From the NCBI RefSeq assembly GCF_902498845.1, contig NZ_CABVLM010000001.1, positions 496,001-560,000 on the forward strand: 64,000 nucleotides of DNA. Direction: 5' to 3'. The DNA comes from Pseudoalteromonas rhizosphaerae (GTDB taxonomy: Bacteria > Pseudomonadota > Gammaproteobacteria > Enterobacterales > Alteromonadaceae). This document shows positions 27,991-37,479 of the stretch, one piece after another. Position 1 is the first letter of the stretch. Each line of letters begins with the position of its first letter. The translations under genes were made by a program, and so were the position numbers. The notes below the pieces were generated by a model. The model was not told the DNA's origin and searched no databases. It worked only from the letters and a program-made list of their open reading frames with translations.

Positions 27991-28027
27991 ATAAAAAAAT
28001 ACCCTTGCTGTGCGGGGCAAGGGTATT
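27991..28027 (-). terminator. Rho-independent terminator of the CE8-PL1 gene
   Basis: An 11-bp perfect stem, AATACCCTTGC (27998-28008) with GCAAGGGTATT (28017-28027), reads on the minus strand into TTTTTTT-AT. It lies 50 bp after the stop codon. Confidence 0.87.
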
Positions 28028-28076
28028 GGTAACTATCAAATTGTCTTAAAGCAGCGCTTGGCTGCTCTCATTACAA

Positions 28077-31000
28077 CTACTGAATGGTTATCTCATCCAA
28101 TGTGATAGTTGCTTCACTTTCCGTTCTGAGAGTGATGAATGAGGTTGCTGTGGCTACCAACCCATCGACGGTGTACGTTTGACCAGGGACGAGCTCTTCA
28201 AGTTTTACTGAATAAAACTTTGAAGAGCCGCCATGGATCGAATTAGCGCTACCTGAGGTATTGTTATCTACATATATTTGGAAGCTTTTTGCGGTGTTAC
28301 CTGCTACAGCCGCGACTTTAAAGCTCACTTGATAGTTGTTACTTAAATCAAGTAGACCCGTTGTGCTTGCATCCGCTGAGGTGGTATTCACCGCAGGGGT
28401 GGTATTGGCAATGCTAATACGTGCACCTGTCATGGTTAGTTGCCCAGCGGATACATCGATTGTGCCAGTGACACGATGAAACAGCGGGGTCCCCGTACCC
28501 GATAAACCTGATAGGTCGCGGTAGCTATTACTAAAAAATTCGTCAGCATTTGCTGCGGCAAAATTTTCAGTAAATGGTAAACCAAGCGGCTGTTGCACAG
28601 GTGGCTCACTTGGCGCTGCAATGTCTGGGATGTCTAAATCGCTTTGATCTATTTTACCAATACCGGCATGGGCAATAACATGCGCTTTAACGTCCATTAC
28701 TGGAGTTAACTTATACTCGTAAGGTGCTTGGTATGAGCTGGTGGGTGTCATACCTGTAGCAGTAACCTCTGCTGCCACATCGCCGTCAGCCACATCACCC
28801 CAAGTAACGCCTTCACCTAGGTAGTTACCAGAGGTATTCCAATAACCAATTACTTTTGAGTAAAAAGAGACCACAGGATTTTTAGTATGCTCAAAGTAGT
28901 TATTCTCAATATGTAGCTCTGCGCCCATTCGTGAGTTAATCGCGCTAGAGGTGATATTGTTATAATAGTTGTTGAATATATGGCCTAGACCAAATCTAAA
29001 CAACGGAACACGCGATATGATGTTTTCAAAGCGGTTATGGTGAAAGGTAATATGACGATTCTTGTTGCTGCTCGAGTCATCATCACTGTGACCATGGAGT
29101 GACGTTTTCCAGCTATCGTGAATATAGTTATATGAAATGGTAATGTTTTCAGCACCCGATTTAGAATCGATTAAACCATCATAATAATCTTGATCAACAT
29201 TTAACGATGAATAGAGTTCGTTATGATCAATCCAGATATTCGCGGTAGGTTTATTTTCATCACCTTCAATCGAAATACCATCTTTACCGCCGGTAAGTAC
29301 TTCATGGATTTTTAAGTTTTGGATAATGATGTTATTAGCACGACGAATAGCAATGCCGATACCACTTAGCTCACCACGATCTGCCACACCAATGATTGAG
29401 ATATTATCCATATCTTTAATTTCGATAGAAGAATTATCGCCGCCACTGTTTGCATCAGTAATGACACCGTCGACATAAATAGTCACTGGAACACCTGATG
29501 ATTTTGCTTGTGCTAAAGCCGACTTAAGCGCTGTGCCATTATCAACGGTCACGACTGTTCCACCTTCGCCACCGGTTAGGTTAAAATTATAACCAGCAAA
29601 ACCCAGACTATTATTCACCGGTGTAATTGCAATTGGCTCATCTGGCAAGATTGGGATTGCTAGTGGTTCAGGTGTCCAACCTTGGCCATCATTAAAGCTT
29701 GCAAAAATAGCATTACGCTCAAGTAAGTTAACCACGTCGCTGTCTTGCATAATGTAACCGCCAACACGGGCACTTAAATCAAGGGCATTACCTGCTAAAT
29801 CCATGCTGCCATACTCGCGCCAGCCACTGGTAGCCGTTGCAATTTCTGGATTTGGTGCAGGTTGACTGTTAACACCTTGCACAGCCCAACCTGAGGTTGC
29901 AATGTGGGTATCAAACTTATTATTGATAAGCGTTATGTTATCGAAATATGTGTCACTGCCACCACTGCGTGCAATATAGGTTGAATTATCTAACACATCA
30001 TTGCCAATTGGTCCTGGGCCATGAGTAAAACTACTGTTTAAAAAGATAAAGCCAGGATCTGTTTGCACAGGTACGCGTGCTTGTAATACATAGCCTCCAG
30101 AGGTGTCTTTCGTTGGGTCATTGTCTTTAGAGTCACCTATAGTGCGTATTTCACTGCTTTCAAATAATGCGGTAACTGGGTAGCCCCAAATAAAGTCAAC
30201 ATTACCAGCAACTAAGCTGTTGTAGAACCAGCTATAACCTTTCAGTAATAGGGTATCTTGTTCGCTAATAAAGCTGGCATTATTAGCCACTAAACGACCA
30301 TTACTATTAAAGTAAATTGTTTCAGCTTGGTTTGAATCAACCTTGTTACGCAAATGCGTGTTTTTCAATGTTAGGTTGTTGATCACTAACATATCCGCAC
30401 CTTCAACTAAGAATACACCACGACCGCCACCCGGTGTGCCAGAACCTACAGGCGCACTGCCACCTGAGCCACCATTGAGTGTTTCGAAGTTTTCGTACTG
30501 AATAATAGTATTGTCTTGGCTTTGCCCTTGTATAGTTACGTTATTTTTATTACGTAAGAATAGCAGTTCATTATATACACCATCTTTGACTGAAATGGTG
30601 GTTTGCTCATCTTTAGCAAGATTTGCCATTGCAAAGTTAAGTGCACCTTGCACGGTTCTAAAGTCAGCTACACCGTCATCATCAACCAATAGTTGATTGC
30701 TTGCCGGCGTTGTCACTTTAGTGGTGAACGTCCATTGGCTATTATCACCGAGGCCAATAAAATCAGTACCGTTGAGTTGTGCGCCTAATACCACATCATC
30801 ACCAATGACAACACGATAAGTATGGCCATATTCAAGCACATTATTATGCGGTTTAATGGTTAAGGTATTGCCTTCAATTGTGAGCGGGTAGTAGTACACA
30901 GAGCGGACTTTATCCTGGCCGGTGTAGCCTATCACATCGACATTTTTACCCACTTTGAGGGTATCAACTAGGGTGTTGTCGTTTTGCTTATAAATACGAA

Positions 31001-34000
31001 CTTCACCTAAACTACCAAAGGTAGGGGCGTTATCAAAAGTAAGCGATAATTGGGTATCAACAAATTGGTTATCGCTAGCAATCGCTGGCATTACTTTAGC
31101 TGTTAAATCACCATAGTCAGCAGTTGGCATAACAAAGCCTTCTGCAACAGAGACTTTAATAGTACGGGTAATACTTGGGTCTGAATCCGATACAAATGTG
31201 ATCGTTGCATCGCCTGCAGCAATCGGTGTAAGGGTGATCGTATTTGCATCGATTGTAACGCTCACCACTGCTTCATTGCTTGAAGTGACCGTGTAGGTGT
31301 CGGCTGTGATACCGTCGTTTTTAATCGCTGTAACGTTGATCAACAATGGATCCATACTGGTACTTGTGTCCCAATTAGGCTCTTTGTAATCAAGGGTTAA
31401 CTGAATTGGCTTGATACTAGGGTCGCCCACTTTTACATCATCAATTTCAAACGAACGATTATTCGTAAACACACCAATTAAGCCACGCGCTGTATAGCTG
31501 GTATCAGTCGCAGAGCCCATTTTCTCACCATCTAAGTATACGGTAAGTTGATCATCAATCATCTCAAATCGAGTGGTGTACCAAACGCCGTCTTCTGTAG
31601 CGCCTTTTTCACCGAGTAAGATTGGTGATTTTGTTTGCACTGGACGCGCAATCGACCCTTCGCTACTAACGGCAACTTCCACTTGCGTACTGCTTGATGA
31701 GTTTTGCACATTTAAGCCACCGGCGTACCAATTACCGGCATTTAAATAGCGTGCCATCAAAAAGATCTGCTTATTGGCCGTGGTAGAGTTCTGGCGCGGG
31801 CGAATTTTCGCTTCAACAAAGTAGTTACCTGTCGAAGGCACGTTTGCCATAGCTTCTTCAGTGGCTAAAATTAGCTCGCCCCCAGCACCGCCTGCGGTGT
31901 ATCGCATCATGTTATTACCCATGATATCAAGTACATCAAACTCACCCATTGGGGATTCAGTGTTATCTGGCTTGGCTAAAATTTGCCAATTATTTAAATC
32001 ACCATTGGCAAAGTCATCACAAAAATACAGTTCAGGTGCATCCGTGCAGCTAAATACAGATGGATCTTTAACATACTCAACTCTGAGGTTATTGATAACC
32101 ACAGTGCCGCCTGTTTCGGTACGTAACTGTAAAAATGAGTTTTTAGTCGCAAGCTTTCCGGGTACTGTTAAAGTTTGACCAGCAGTAAGCGAGTTGATCA
32201 ATTCATTATAAAAACGTGAGTCATTACCATGGATTGATTTAGAACTGCTTGATGAGTTGTTATCCACATATATTTGGAATTTATTATCACCTTCAGGGTC
32301 ACTTATACTGACAATATCCATCACCACTTGATAAGGACGAGACAAATCCAGCGCTCCACTGGTGGTGGTATCCGTTGCTGCTGTTTCAATACCTGGGGTG
32401 GTGTTACCTAATGTGAAACGACCTCCATTGAGTTCTAATCCAGTATCAATCACAGTGACTGAGCCGCCTGTTTTGCTAAACATGGGGATTTCATCGCCGT
32501 TTGCATCAATAATTTTTTGATGATCAACAGAGAAAATATCCGCAGTAAGTGCGGTAAAGTCAGTGGTAATTGGTAATTCTACTGTTGGGATCTCACCTTC
32601 CACAGGAGGATCAATCGGTGGTTCAACCGGCGGTTCAACATCTGGTACGTCGGTTGCCACTGTTTCAATGGTTAAGTTATCAATGACAATCATTGCCGCT
32701 GAATCAGTGCGTATTTGGAAATATGAATTTTTAATCTCAGGATTTAAAATACCGCGGGCATCGACATGAGTCAGATCAGGGCCAGTATTTACATCTTCGC
32801 CTGGAATGTAGGTATATGAAAACCGTTGACCTGCAGGGGTGTTGGTTTCGTTTATGTCTTTACCATAAAACTTTGAAGCACCGCCATGCACTGAATTACT
32901 TTGACTGGCAGTATTATTATCAATATAAAGCGATAATCCACCAGCACTATTATGAGAAACAACATCAAAGCTAATGGTAAACCCTTCGCTTAAATTATAA
33001 ATCCCCACACCTGAGTTATCAGTCGCTGTTGATTCTTTGCCGGGCAGGGTATTACCGATGGTAATACGGTCGCCTTCAAGAATTAGTTGGCCTGCTACAT
33101 CGTCAATTTTTGCACTACCGCCACTTTTAAAATATAACGGGCCGCTGCCTTGCTCATCCGATAAGCTTTTATAGCTCGATGAGAAAAATGTTTCAGTGTC
33201 AGTATCAAACTCTTCAATTAAGGCTAAACCAGCTTGCTGAGCTAAATCGTTGAGTTTGATTAACTCTTCTTGAGCTTGTTGTTCGGAGAACACTAAAATA
33301 TTGTTTTTAGCATCATCATTACTATCACAAGTAAGCACCAGTGTTGCCAATGCACTTGGATCGCTGGTGGCACAAACACTATAGGTATTATTAACCGTAT
33401 TATGGGAACGAGAAATTATATACTCTGTGGTAGCTGATTCGCCTTCACCTGAGGTCAGTGCAAGTACGCGGTTACCAAATAAAAACGAATAATTGCCTGT
33501 TACTGTTTCGCTACCATCCACTACTTGGCTGAATGTGCCACTAAGGTTTGCTTCATCAACGGGTGTTAATATCAACTGTGCAATACTTGCCTCACTGCCT
33601 TGTACTAATGGGTTATACAATGTTCCGCTAAAATCGGCAGTATTAAATGCTAAAGGTTGGGTGCTGTTGTATTGCTTAAAAATAAAATCAACAAAGTGCA
33701 CAATCGCTTGATCAGCTGGAATTAAGGTATTATTAGCTGAGCCTGCATCAGCGAGCCACGCATTAACGTTTGCCTCAAACTCATCGCTACTAAAATAGTC
33801 CGTAATCGTTTGTCCTTCGGCTAAAGTCATAACGGCTGCTTGTGCTGCTTGCTCGCTGATAGTGATGCCATTGCTAGGATCACCATCAACATCTAGTGAC
33901 TGTAATAAACGCAAACTATTAATAACAGCAGGATGAAACACGGTATCTGTCGAAAATAAAGCAAGTGGAGTTAATACATTGGCGGCAGAGACCGTAGGGA

Positions 34001-34247
34001 AGGTAAGTGCACCAATTGAGAAATCGATAGCTTCACCTCTAAAGTAATCGAATTGTCCATTTGCGTTTGTTACACCATTGCTTATTGATGGGCTGTTGTA
34101 GGTTAAACCAGCAACAGGGCTGTCAACAAATACCCCTTGCACTGGTGGTAACGGGGCTTCTTTGACATTGATAGAACTATCTTCACCGCAGCCTGCTAAG
34201 ATCGCGGTGATCAGCAAACACGATGGTATTTTTATTGTATTATTCAT
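28077..34247 (-). CDS. giant bifunctional pectin methylesterase (CE8) - pectate lyase (PL1) lipoprotein
   Basis: 2056 residues. The start at 34247 has GGAGGG upstream and gives a lipoprotein signal with lipobox ILAGC. Modules by approximate residue: an N-terminal domain (34-330); module A1 (344-525); module A2 (555-727) after a Pro-rich linker; a concanavalin-like domain (734-941); a Big_2-like Ig domain (952-1037); an SbsA-like Ig domain (1037-1179); CE8 (1184-1524); PL1 (1541-1814); and module A3 (1890-2056). The CE8 motifs QAETIYF, SEQDTLLL and GNVDFIWG carry the catalytic Asp pair. PL1 has WIDHNELYS, DGLIDSKSGAENITISY and the catalytic Arg in ISRVPLFR near 1745. It would demethylate pectin and then cut it by beta-elimination at the cell surface. 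It follows the TBDR gene by 78 bp, so the two probably share a transcript. Confidence 0.93.
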   Translation of the reverse strand: MNNTIKIPSCLLITAILAGCGEDSSINVKEAPLPPVQGVFVDSPVAGLTYNSPSISNGVTNANGQFDYFRGEAIDFSIGALTFPTVSAANVLTPLALFSTDTVFHPAVINSLRLLQSLDVDGDPSNGITISEQAAQAAVMTLAEGQTITDYFSSDEFEANVNAWLADAGSANNTLIPADQAIVHFVDFIFKQYNSTQPLAFNTADFSGTLYNPLVQGSEASIAQLILTPVDEANLSGTFSQVVDGSETVTGNYSFLFGNRVLALTSGEGESATTEYIISRSHNTVNNTYSVCATSDPSALATLVLTCDSNDDAKNNILVFSEQQAQEELIKLNDLAQQAGLALIEEFDTDTETFFSSSYKSLSDEQGSGPLYFKSGGSAKIDDVAGQLILEGDRITIGNTLPGKESTATDNSGVGIYNLSEGFTISFDVVSHNSAGGLSLYIDNNTASQSNSVHGGASKFYGKDINETNTPAGQRFSYTYIPGEDVNTGPDLTHVDARGILNPEIKNSYFQIRTDSAAMIVIDNLTIETVATDVPDVEPPVEPPIDPPVEGEIPTVELPITTDFTALTADIFSVDHQKIIDANGDEIPMFSKTGGSVTVIDTGLELNGGRFTLGNTTPGIETAATDTTTSGALDLSRPYQVVMDIVSISDPEGDNKFQIYVDNNSSSSSKSIHGNDSRFYNELINSLTAGQTLTVPGKLATKNSFLQLRTETGGTVVINNLRVEYVKDPSVFSCTDAPELYFCDDFANGDLNNWQILAKPDNTESPMGEFDVLDIMGNNMMRYTAGGAGGELILATEEAMANVPSTGNYFVEAKIRPRQNSTTANKQIFLMARYLNAGNWYAGGLNVQNSSSSTQVEVAVSSEGSIARPVQTKSPILLGEKGATEDGVWYTTRFEMIDDQLTVYLDGEKMGSATDTSYTARGLIGVFTNNRSFEIDDVKVGDPSIKPIQLTLDYKEPNWDTSTSMDPLLINVTAIKNDGITADTYTVTSSNEAVVSVTIDANTITLTPIAAGDATITFVSDSDPSITRTIKVSVAEGFVMPTADYGDLTAKVMPAIASDNQFVDTQLSLTFDNAPTFGSLGEVRIYKQNDNTLVDTLKVGKNVDVIGYTGQDKVRSVYYYPLTIEGNTLTIKPHNNVLEYGHTYRVVIGDDVVLGAQLNGTDFIGLGDNSQWTFTTKVTTPASNQLLVDDDGVADFRTVQGALNFAMANLAKDEQTTISVKDGVYNELLFLRNKNNVTIQGQSQDNTIIQYENFETLNGGSGGSAPVGSGTPGGGRGVFLVEGADMLVINNLTLKNTHLRNKVDSNQAETIYFNSNGRLVANNASFISEQDTLLLKGYSWFYNSLVAGNVDFIWGYPVTALFESSEIRTIGDSKDNDPTKDTSGGYVLQARVPVQTDPGFIFLNSSFTHGPGPIGNDVLDNSTYIARSGGSDTYFDNITLINNKFDTHIATSGWAVQGVNSQPAPNPEIATATSGWREYGSMDLAGNALDLSARVGGYIMQDSDVVNLLERNAIFASFNDGQGWTPEPLAIPILPDEPIAITPVNNSLGFAGYNFNLTGGEGGTVVTVDNGTALKSALAQAKSSGVPVTIYVDGVITDANSGGDNSSIEIKDMDNISIIGVADRGELSGIGIAIRRANNIIIQNLKIHEVLTGGKDGISIEGDENKPTANIWIDHNELYSSLNVDQDYYDGLIDSKSGAENITISYNYIHDSWKTSLHGHSDDDSSSNKNRHITFHHNRFENIISRVPLFRFGLGHIFNNYYNNITSSAINSRMGAELHIENNYFEHTKNPVVSFYSKVIGYWNTSGNYLGEGVTWGDVADGDVAAEVTATGMTPTSSYQAPYEYKLTPVMDVKAHVIAHAGIGKIDQSDLDIPDIAAPSEPPVQQPLGLPFTENFAAANADEFFSNSYRDLSGLSGTGTPLFHRVTGTIDVSAGQLTMTGARISIANTTPAVNTTSADASTTGLLDLSNNYQVSFKVAAVAGNTAKSFQIYVDNNTSGSANSIHGGSSKFYSVKLEELVPGQTYTVDGLVATATSFITLRTESEATITLDEITIQ

Positions 34248-34274
34248 GCATCCCTCCAAGGATGAAAGCGCGTC

Positions 34275-34288
34275 ATTAACGCGTTAAT
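34275..34288. promoter_or_regulatory. 14-bp perfect palindrome between TBDR and CE8-PL1 genes
   Basis: ATTAACGCGTTAAT is perfectly self-complementary with a central CG but does not match the pectin-locus operator. It lies 28 bp before the lipoprotein start. It could be a second regulator site or chance. Confidence 0.3.
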
Positions 34289-34325
34289 TGTGTGTGAAAT
34301 TAACGTTTTTCATTATTAGTAGCTG

Positions 34326-37289
34326 TTAATAAAATTTATAATTCATACCTAACTGGAACGTACGACCATAATCTTCACGTTGATAGAGGATTTCACCACC
34401 GGATAAATCATTACCTTTGAAATAACGTAAATCTGCTTCATCGGTTAAGTTAATCGCGTCAAAATACACGCTGAGGCTTTTCGTAAAATCATATTTCACT
34501 TTCATATCAAAGGTTAAGATATCGTCTTGGTATATATCAGCCCATGACTTACAGGTATGTGGGTCTGATACAGAAGCTGATACGGGACAAGAGCCAACCT
34601 CTTCAAGGATATCTGAGCGGTAATTACTAATTAGGCGTAACGAGAAAGTCTCATCTTCCCAACCAACAGCAATGTTACCGGTGATATCTGCTTGGCCTGG
34701 TAGCTGCATTTTGTCTTGACGAATAGTGGCGTCGAGTTCGGCTTCACTTTTTACAAAGGTCATATTACTTTGCCAAAATAAGCCATTTTCGAAGAACTGA
34801 TTGTAACTAAGCTCAATCCCGTAGACTGTGGCTTTATCACCATTGAGGGTGATATCAACCTGATTTAGAGCAAGATCTTGAGGAATTGCAAAATCAGATA
34901 CTTGGTTTACAGGTAAAGTAAGCGGGAGCTCATCTATGCTCATTTGAATACCGGTGACATCGACGATGAAGTTATCAATATTTTTGTAAAATACTGCAGC
35001 TTCCATAAATAACTCTTTTGATGGATACCAGCCAAACGAAGCGTCAAAGTTATCCGAAGTCATTGCCACCAAATTTGGGTTACCTACTTGTAACGCATTG
35101 TCTGGCCCTAAAATATAGCCTTGTAAATCAATTGCGCTTTGTCCATCTGGTGAGTTGTAGCATTCATTAGTCGTTGGATCACATAAACTAATATCACTAT
35201 CAAAACGCGCATAACCACGCGCTTGCTTAAACGAAGGGCGGGTATAACTAGTCCACAGTGATGTACGAACCAACATTTCAGGATTTGGTTCGTAGCGTAT
35301 ATGCATACTTGGGAAAAATTCACTGTAGGTAATGGATGCCTCAGGTAAAGGTACCGAAATATCTAAGGTGTGATCACCGCCAAAATTCCAATCATCATTT
35401 GATAATGACATATAACCGGTTGATGAAAATTCGGTATGTGCATAGCGTACACCGGTAATAACACTGACCTGCTCTGATAGCTGCAGCTCAGTCATAATAT
35501 AAGCTGCGTAGGTATCTTCGTATAAGGTATAGTCTTCTTTGGTGCTGTCAATTGACACCTCGCCACCGGTGGCACTGTCGCGCGTAATTTTAGTTGAGTC
35601 AACTATGTACTCAAGGTCTTCGTTGCTAACAAAAGGATAGGTAAATAAGCCACCCTCAGGAACCGCAAAGTTATAATCAGTAACATTTGAGTTGGCGACT
35701 GTAATACAGGTTTCATCCGTTCCACAATCGAGAGGGTTTATTGCATAGCTCCAGCGATCTTTATCACGGAAGTGTTCGCGTTCGTTATAAGTGCCACCAA
35801 TTTTAATGAAATTAAGGTACTCAAAATCAAAGTCTTTTTGTAAGTTTAACTTGATACTAGTGACTTCATCAGTGCGGACACTGTCTTCCATAAATAAGTT
35901 GTCGTATTCCATATTTGATAAATCGCTGATATCACCATCGGCTTCACCGGCAAAAACATCATTATCTGGATCTAACGCAAAACCACCTAGGGCAGCAGCT
36001 TCTTCAGGAGTTAGCACCTGTGCAACAATATTGTTTTTAGTTGCTTGACCGTAAACGATATTCTCACGCTCACGAAACTGAACTCGGCGATCCCCCACTG
36101 ATTTATCATCTGTTTTTGAATACGCATATTCATAATCTACGCGTAAAGTGTCGGTAATATAGTTTTCACCACCGATACTGTAATTGGTTGTAGTCGTTTC
36201 ACCTTCCTGAATGAAAAATTGGTTATAAATATCGATATCAGACAGGGCAAACTCTTTTGTATCAGCATTTACATAAATAATTTCATCGGCTTGGTCGCCA
36301 TTATAAAAGTTATAAAACTCTCTTTGTGCAACGTCATCATCAGTGTAATTAGAGTAGTTACCTCGTATGTAATAAAAACTGTCTGCGGTTGGCTTAAACT
36401 CAACATTTAAAGTTGCGGTGGTACGTGTTCGATCAGCAATTTCACGGCGGTTTTCGAGTTGCGCGGGGATCAATATTTCTGGTGCAACACCTAATTGCTC
36501 TTCACTGAGGCCAATGCCACCTTGTAAAAAGTTTAATTCTCGAGTGCTATGATGGCGTACCTCATCTACTTGAGTTTTCCTATCTTCATAAGAAAGTGCA
36601 AAACCAACGCCTATTTTTTCGTCTAAGAATAGCTGTGTGCCATCAAGGCTAAACTTTGGCGAGTGTTCTTCTCTGAGTTCACTGTATGAATCTTGCAGCT
36701 TCATTTTTAGGGTGTTTTTGCCACGGTCATATGCTGAGATAGCTTTGACGTTTACTGCGCCACCTATCGAATTTAGATTCATATCAGGGGTAAGGGTTTT
36801 AAATACTTCAATGGCTCCTAATGAATCACTAGTGATACCATCAAGGCCAATTTTACGTTCATCACCCGCACCAGATAGTTCTGCACCATTCATGCTCACC
36901 GATACGAATTTAGGACCTAACCCCCGTACTGCAATGTATTTTCCTTCACCTTCACTGCGCTCTAAAGTGACACCAGGAATACGGCGTAATGACTCTGCGA
37001 CATTTTGATCAACAAAGTTACCCATATCATCCGTAGCAATCACTGAGCTAAACGCTTTAGCATCGCGCTCCATGGCACGTGCTTTTAAATCTGCTTGATA
37101 AACGCCTGTTACAGCAATGATTTCAATATCATCTTCAGCTTCTACGGTTTTTTTAGCTGCTGTTTTCTCGGCGCTTGTTGTTGGTTTGTCATTCTCTACC
37201 TTTGGCTGTGCAGGATCAGTTGTTTGCGCATAAAGTGGCATAGCTACCATTAATGCTGCTGCGATCGTGCTTAATCTCATGCTCTTCAT
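34326..37289 (-). CDS. TonB-dependent receptor of the pectin locus
   Basis: An outer-membrane receptor of 987 residues for import of pectin oligosaccharides (function by context). The signal peptide ends VAMPLYAQ, followed by a low-complexity Lys/Thr/Glu region and the TonB-box-like EIIAVTG. The plug has VAESLRRIPGVTLERSEGEG and VRGLGPKFVSVSMNGAE. The barrel ends QLGMNYKFY with a terminal aromatic. AAGGAA precedes the ATG. A LacI-type operator lies 71 bp upstream, shared with the divergent lyase gene. The CE8-PL1 lipoprotein gene follows directly. One copy of the operator core occurs inside its coding sequence. Confidence 0.94.
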   Translation of the reverse strand: MKSMRLSTIAAALMVAMPLYAQTTDPAQPKVENDKPTTSAEKTAAKKTVEAEDDIEIIAVTGVYQADLKARAMERDAKAFSSVIATDDMGNFVDQNVAESLRRIPGVTLERSEGEGKYIAVRGLGPKFVSVSMNGAELSGAGDERKIGLDGITSDSLGAIEVFKTLTPDMNLNSIGGAVNVKAISAYDRGKNTLKMKLQDSYSELREEHSPKFSLDGTQLFLDEKIGVGFALSYEDRKTQVDEVRHHSTRELNFLQGGIGLSEEQLGVAPEILIPAQLENRREIADRTRTTATLNVEFKPTADSFYYIRGNYSNYTDDDVAQREFYNFYNGDQADEIIYVNADTKEFALSDIDIYNQFFIQEGETTTTNYSIGGENYITDTLRVDYEYAYSKTDDKSVGDRRVQFRERENIVYGQATKNNIVAQVLTPEEAAALGGFALDPDNDVFAGEADGDISDLSNMEYDNLFMEDSVRTDEVTSIKLNLQKDFDFEYLNFIKIGGTYNEREHFRDKDRWSYAINPLDCGTDETCITVANSNVTDYNFAVPEGGLFTYPFVSNEDLEYIVDSTKITRDSATGGEVSIDSTKEDYTLYEDTYAAYIMTELQLSEQVSVITGVRYAHTEFSSTGYMSLSNDDWNFGGDHTLDISVPLPEASITYSEFFPSMHIRYEPNPEMLVRTSLWTSYTRPSFKQARGYARFDSDISLCDPTTNECYNSPDGQSAIDLQGYILGPDNALQVGNPNLVAMTSDNFDASFGWYPSKELFMEAAVFYKNIDNFIVDVTGIQMSIDELPLTLPVNQVSDFAIPQDLALNQVDITLNGDKATVYGIELSYNQFFENGLFWQSNMTFVKSEAELDATIRQDKMQLPGQADITGNIAVGWEDETFSLRLISNYRSDILEEVGSCPVSASVSDPHTCKSWADIYQDDILTFDMKVKYDFTKSLSVYFDAINLTDEADLRYFKGNDLSGGEILYQREDYGRTFQLGMNYKFY
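35561..35574. promoter_or_regulatory. operator-like palindrome inside the TBDR gene
   Basis: CGCCACCGGTGGCA matches the locus operator at 13 of 14 positions, including the full 12-bp core GCCACCGGTGGC. In the receptor frame it encodes Ala-Thr-Gly-Gly, so codon coincidence is possible. Confidence 0.35.
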
Positions 37290-37358
37290 CTTTGTTCCTT
37301 TTTCAGGCTTATAATTGTGTGTGCAAGATATGCGATTCCCGTTGATTCAAATCCCAAC

Positions 37359-37387
37359 TTGCCACCGGTGGCAAAATGGAATAACAT
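37359..37387 (+). promoter_or_regulatory. LacI-type operator overlapping the PL1-like lyase promoter
   Basis: The operator TGCCACCGGTGGCA is at 37360-37373. TTGCCA (37359-37364), a 17-bp spacer and TAACAT (37382-37387) make a plus-strand promoter whose -35 is the operator half-site, with about 86 nt of leader before the lyase ATG. The same operator lies 71 bp upstream of the divergent TBDR. Confidence 0.75.
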
Positions 37388-37479
37388 GAAGTTAACACTG
37401 TATTAATGAAACTGTCAATTTACATATTGACAATTTTTTATTTTAACCAGCATTAAAAACGAAATAGCCAAGGAACATT

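Noticed and set aside
34248..34259. Upstream TTG start for the CE8-PL1 lipoprotein
   Set aside because: It would place four residues before an ATG that has GGAGGG at correct spacing and begins a clean lipoprotein signal.
36637..37008. 123-codon frame antisense to the TBDR plug region
   Set aside because: Similar antisense frames recur opposite other TBDR plugs (for example 57268-57690), a by-product of conserved codons.
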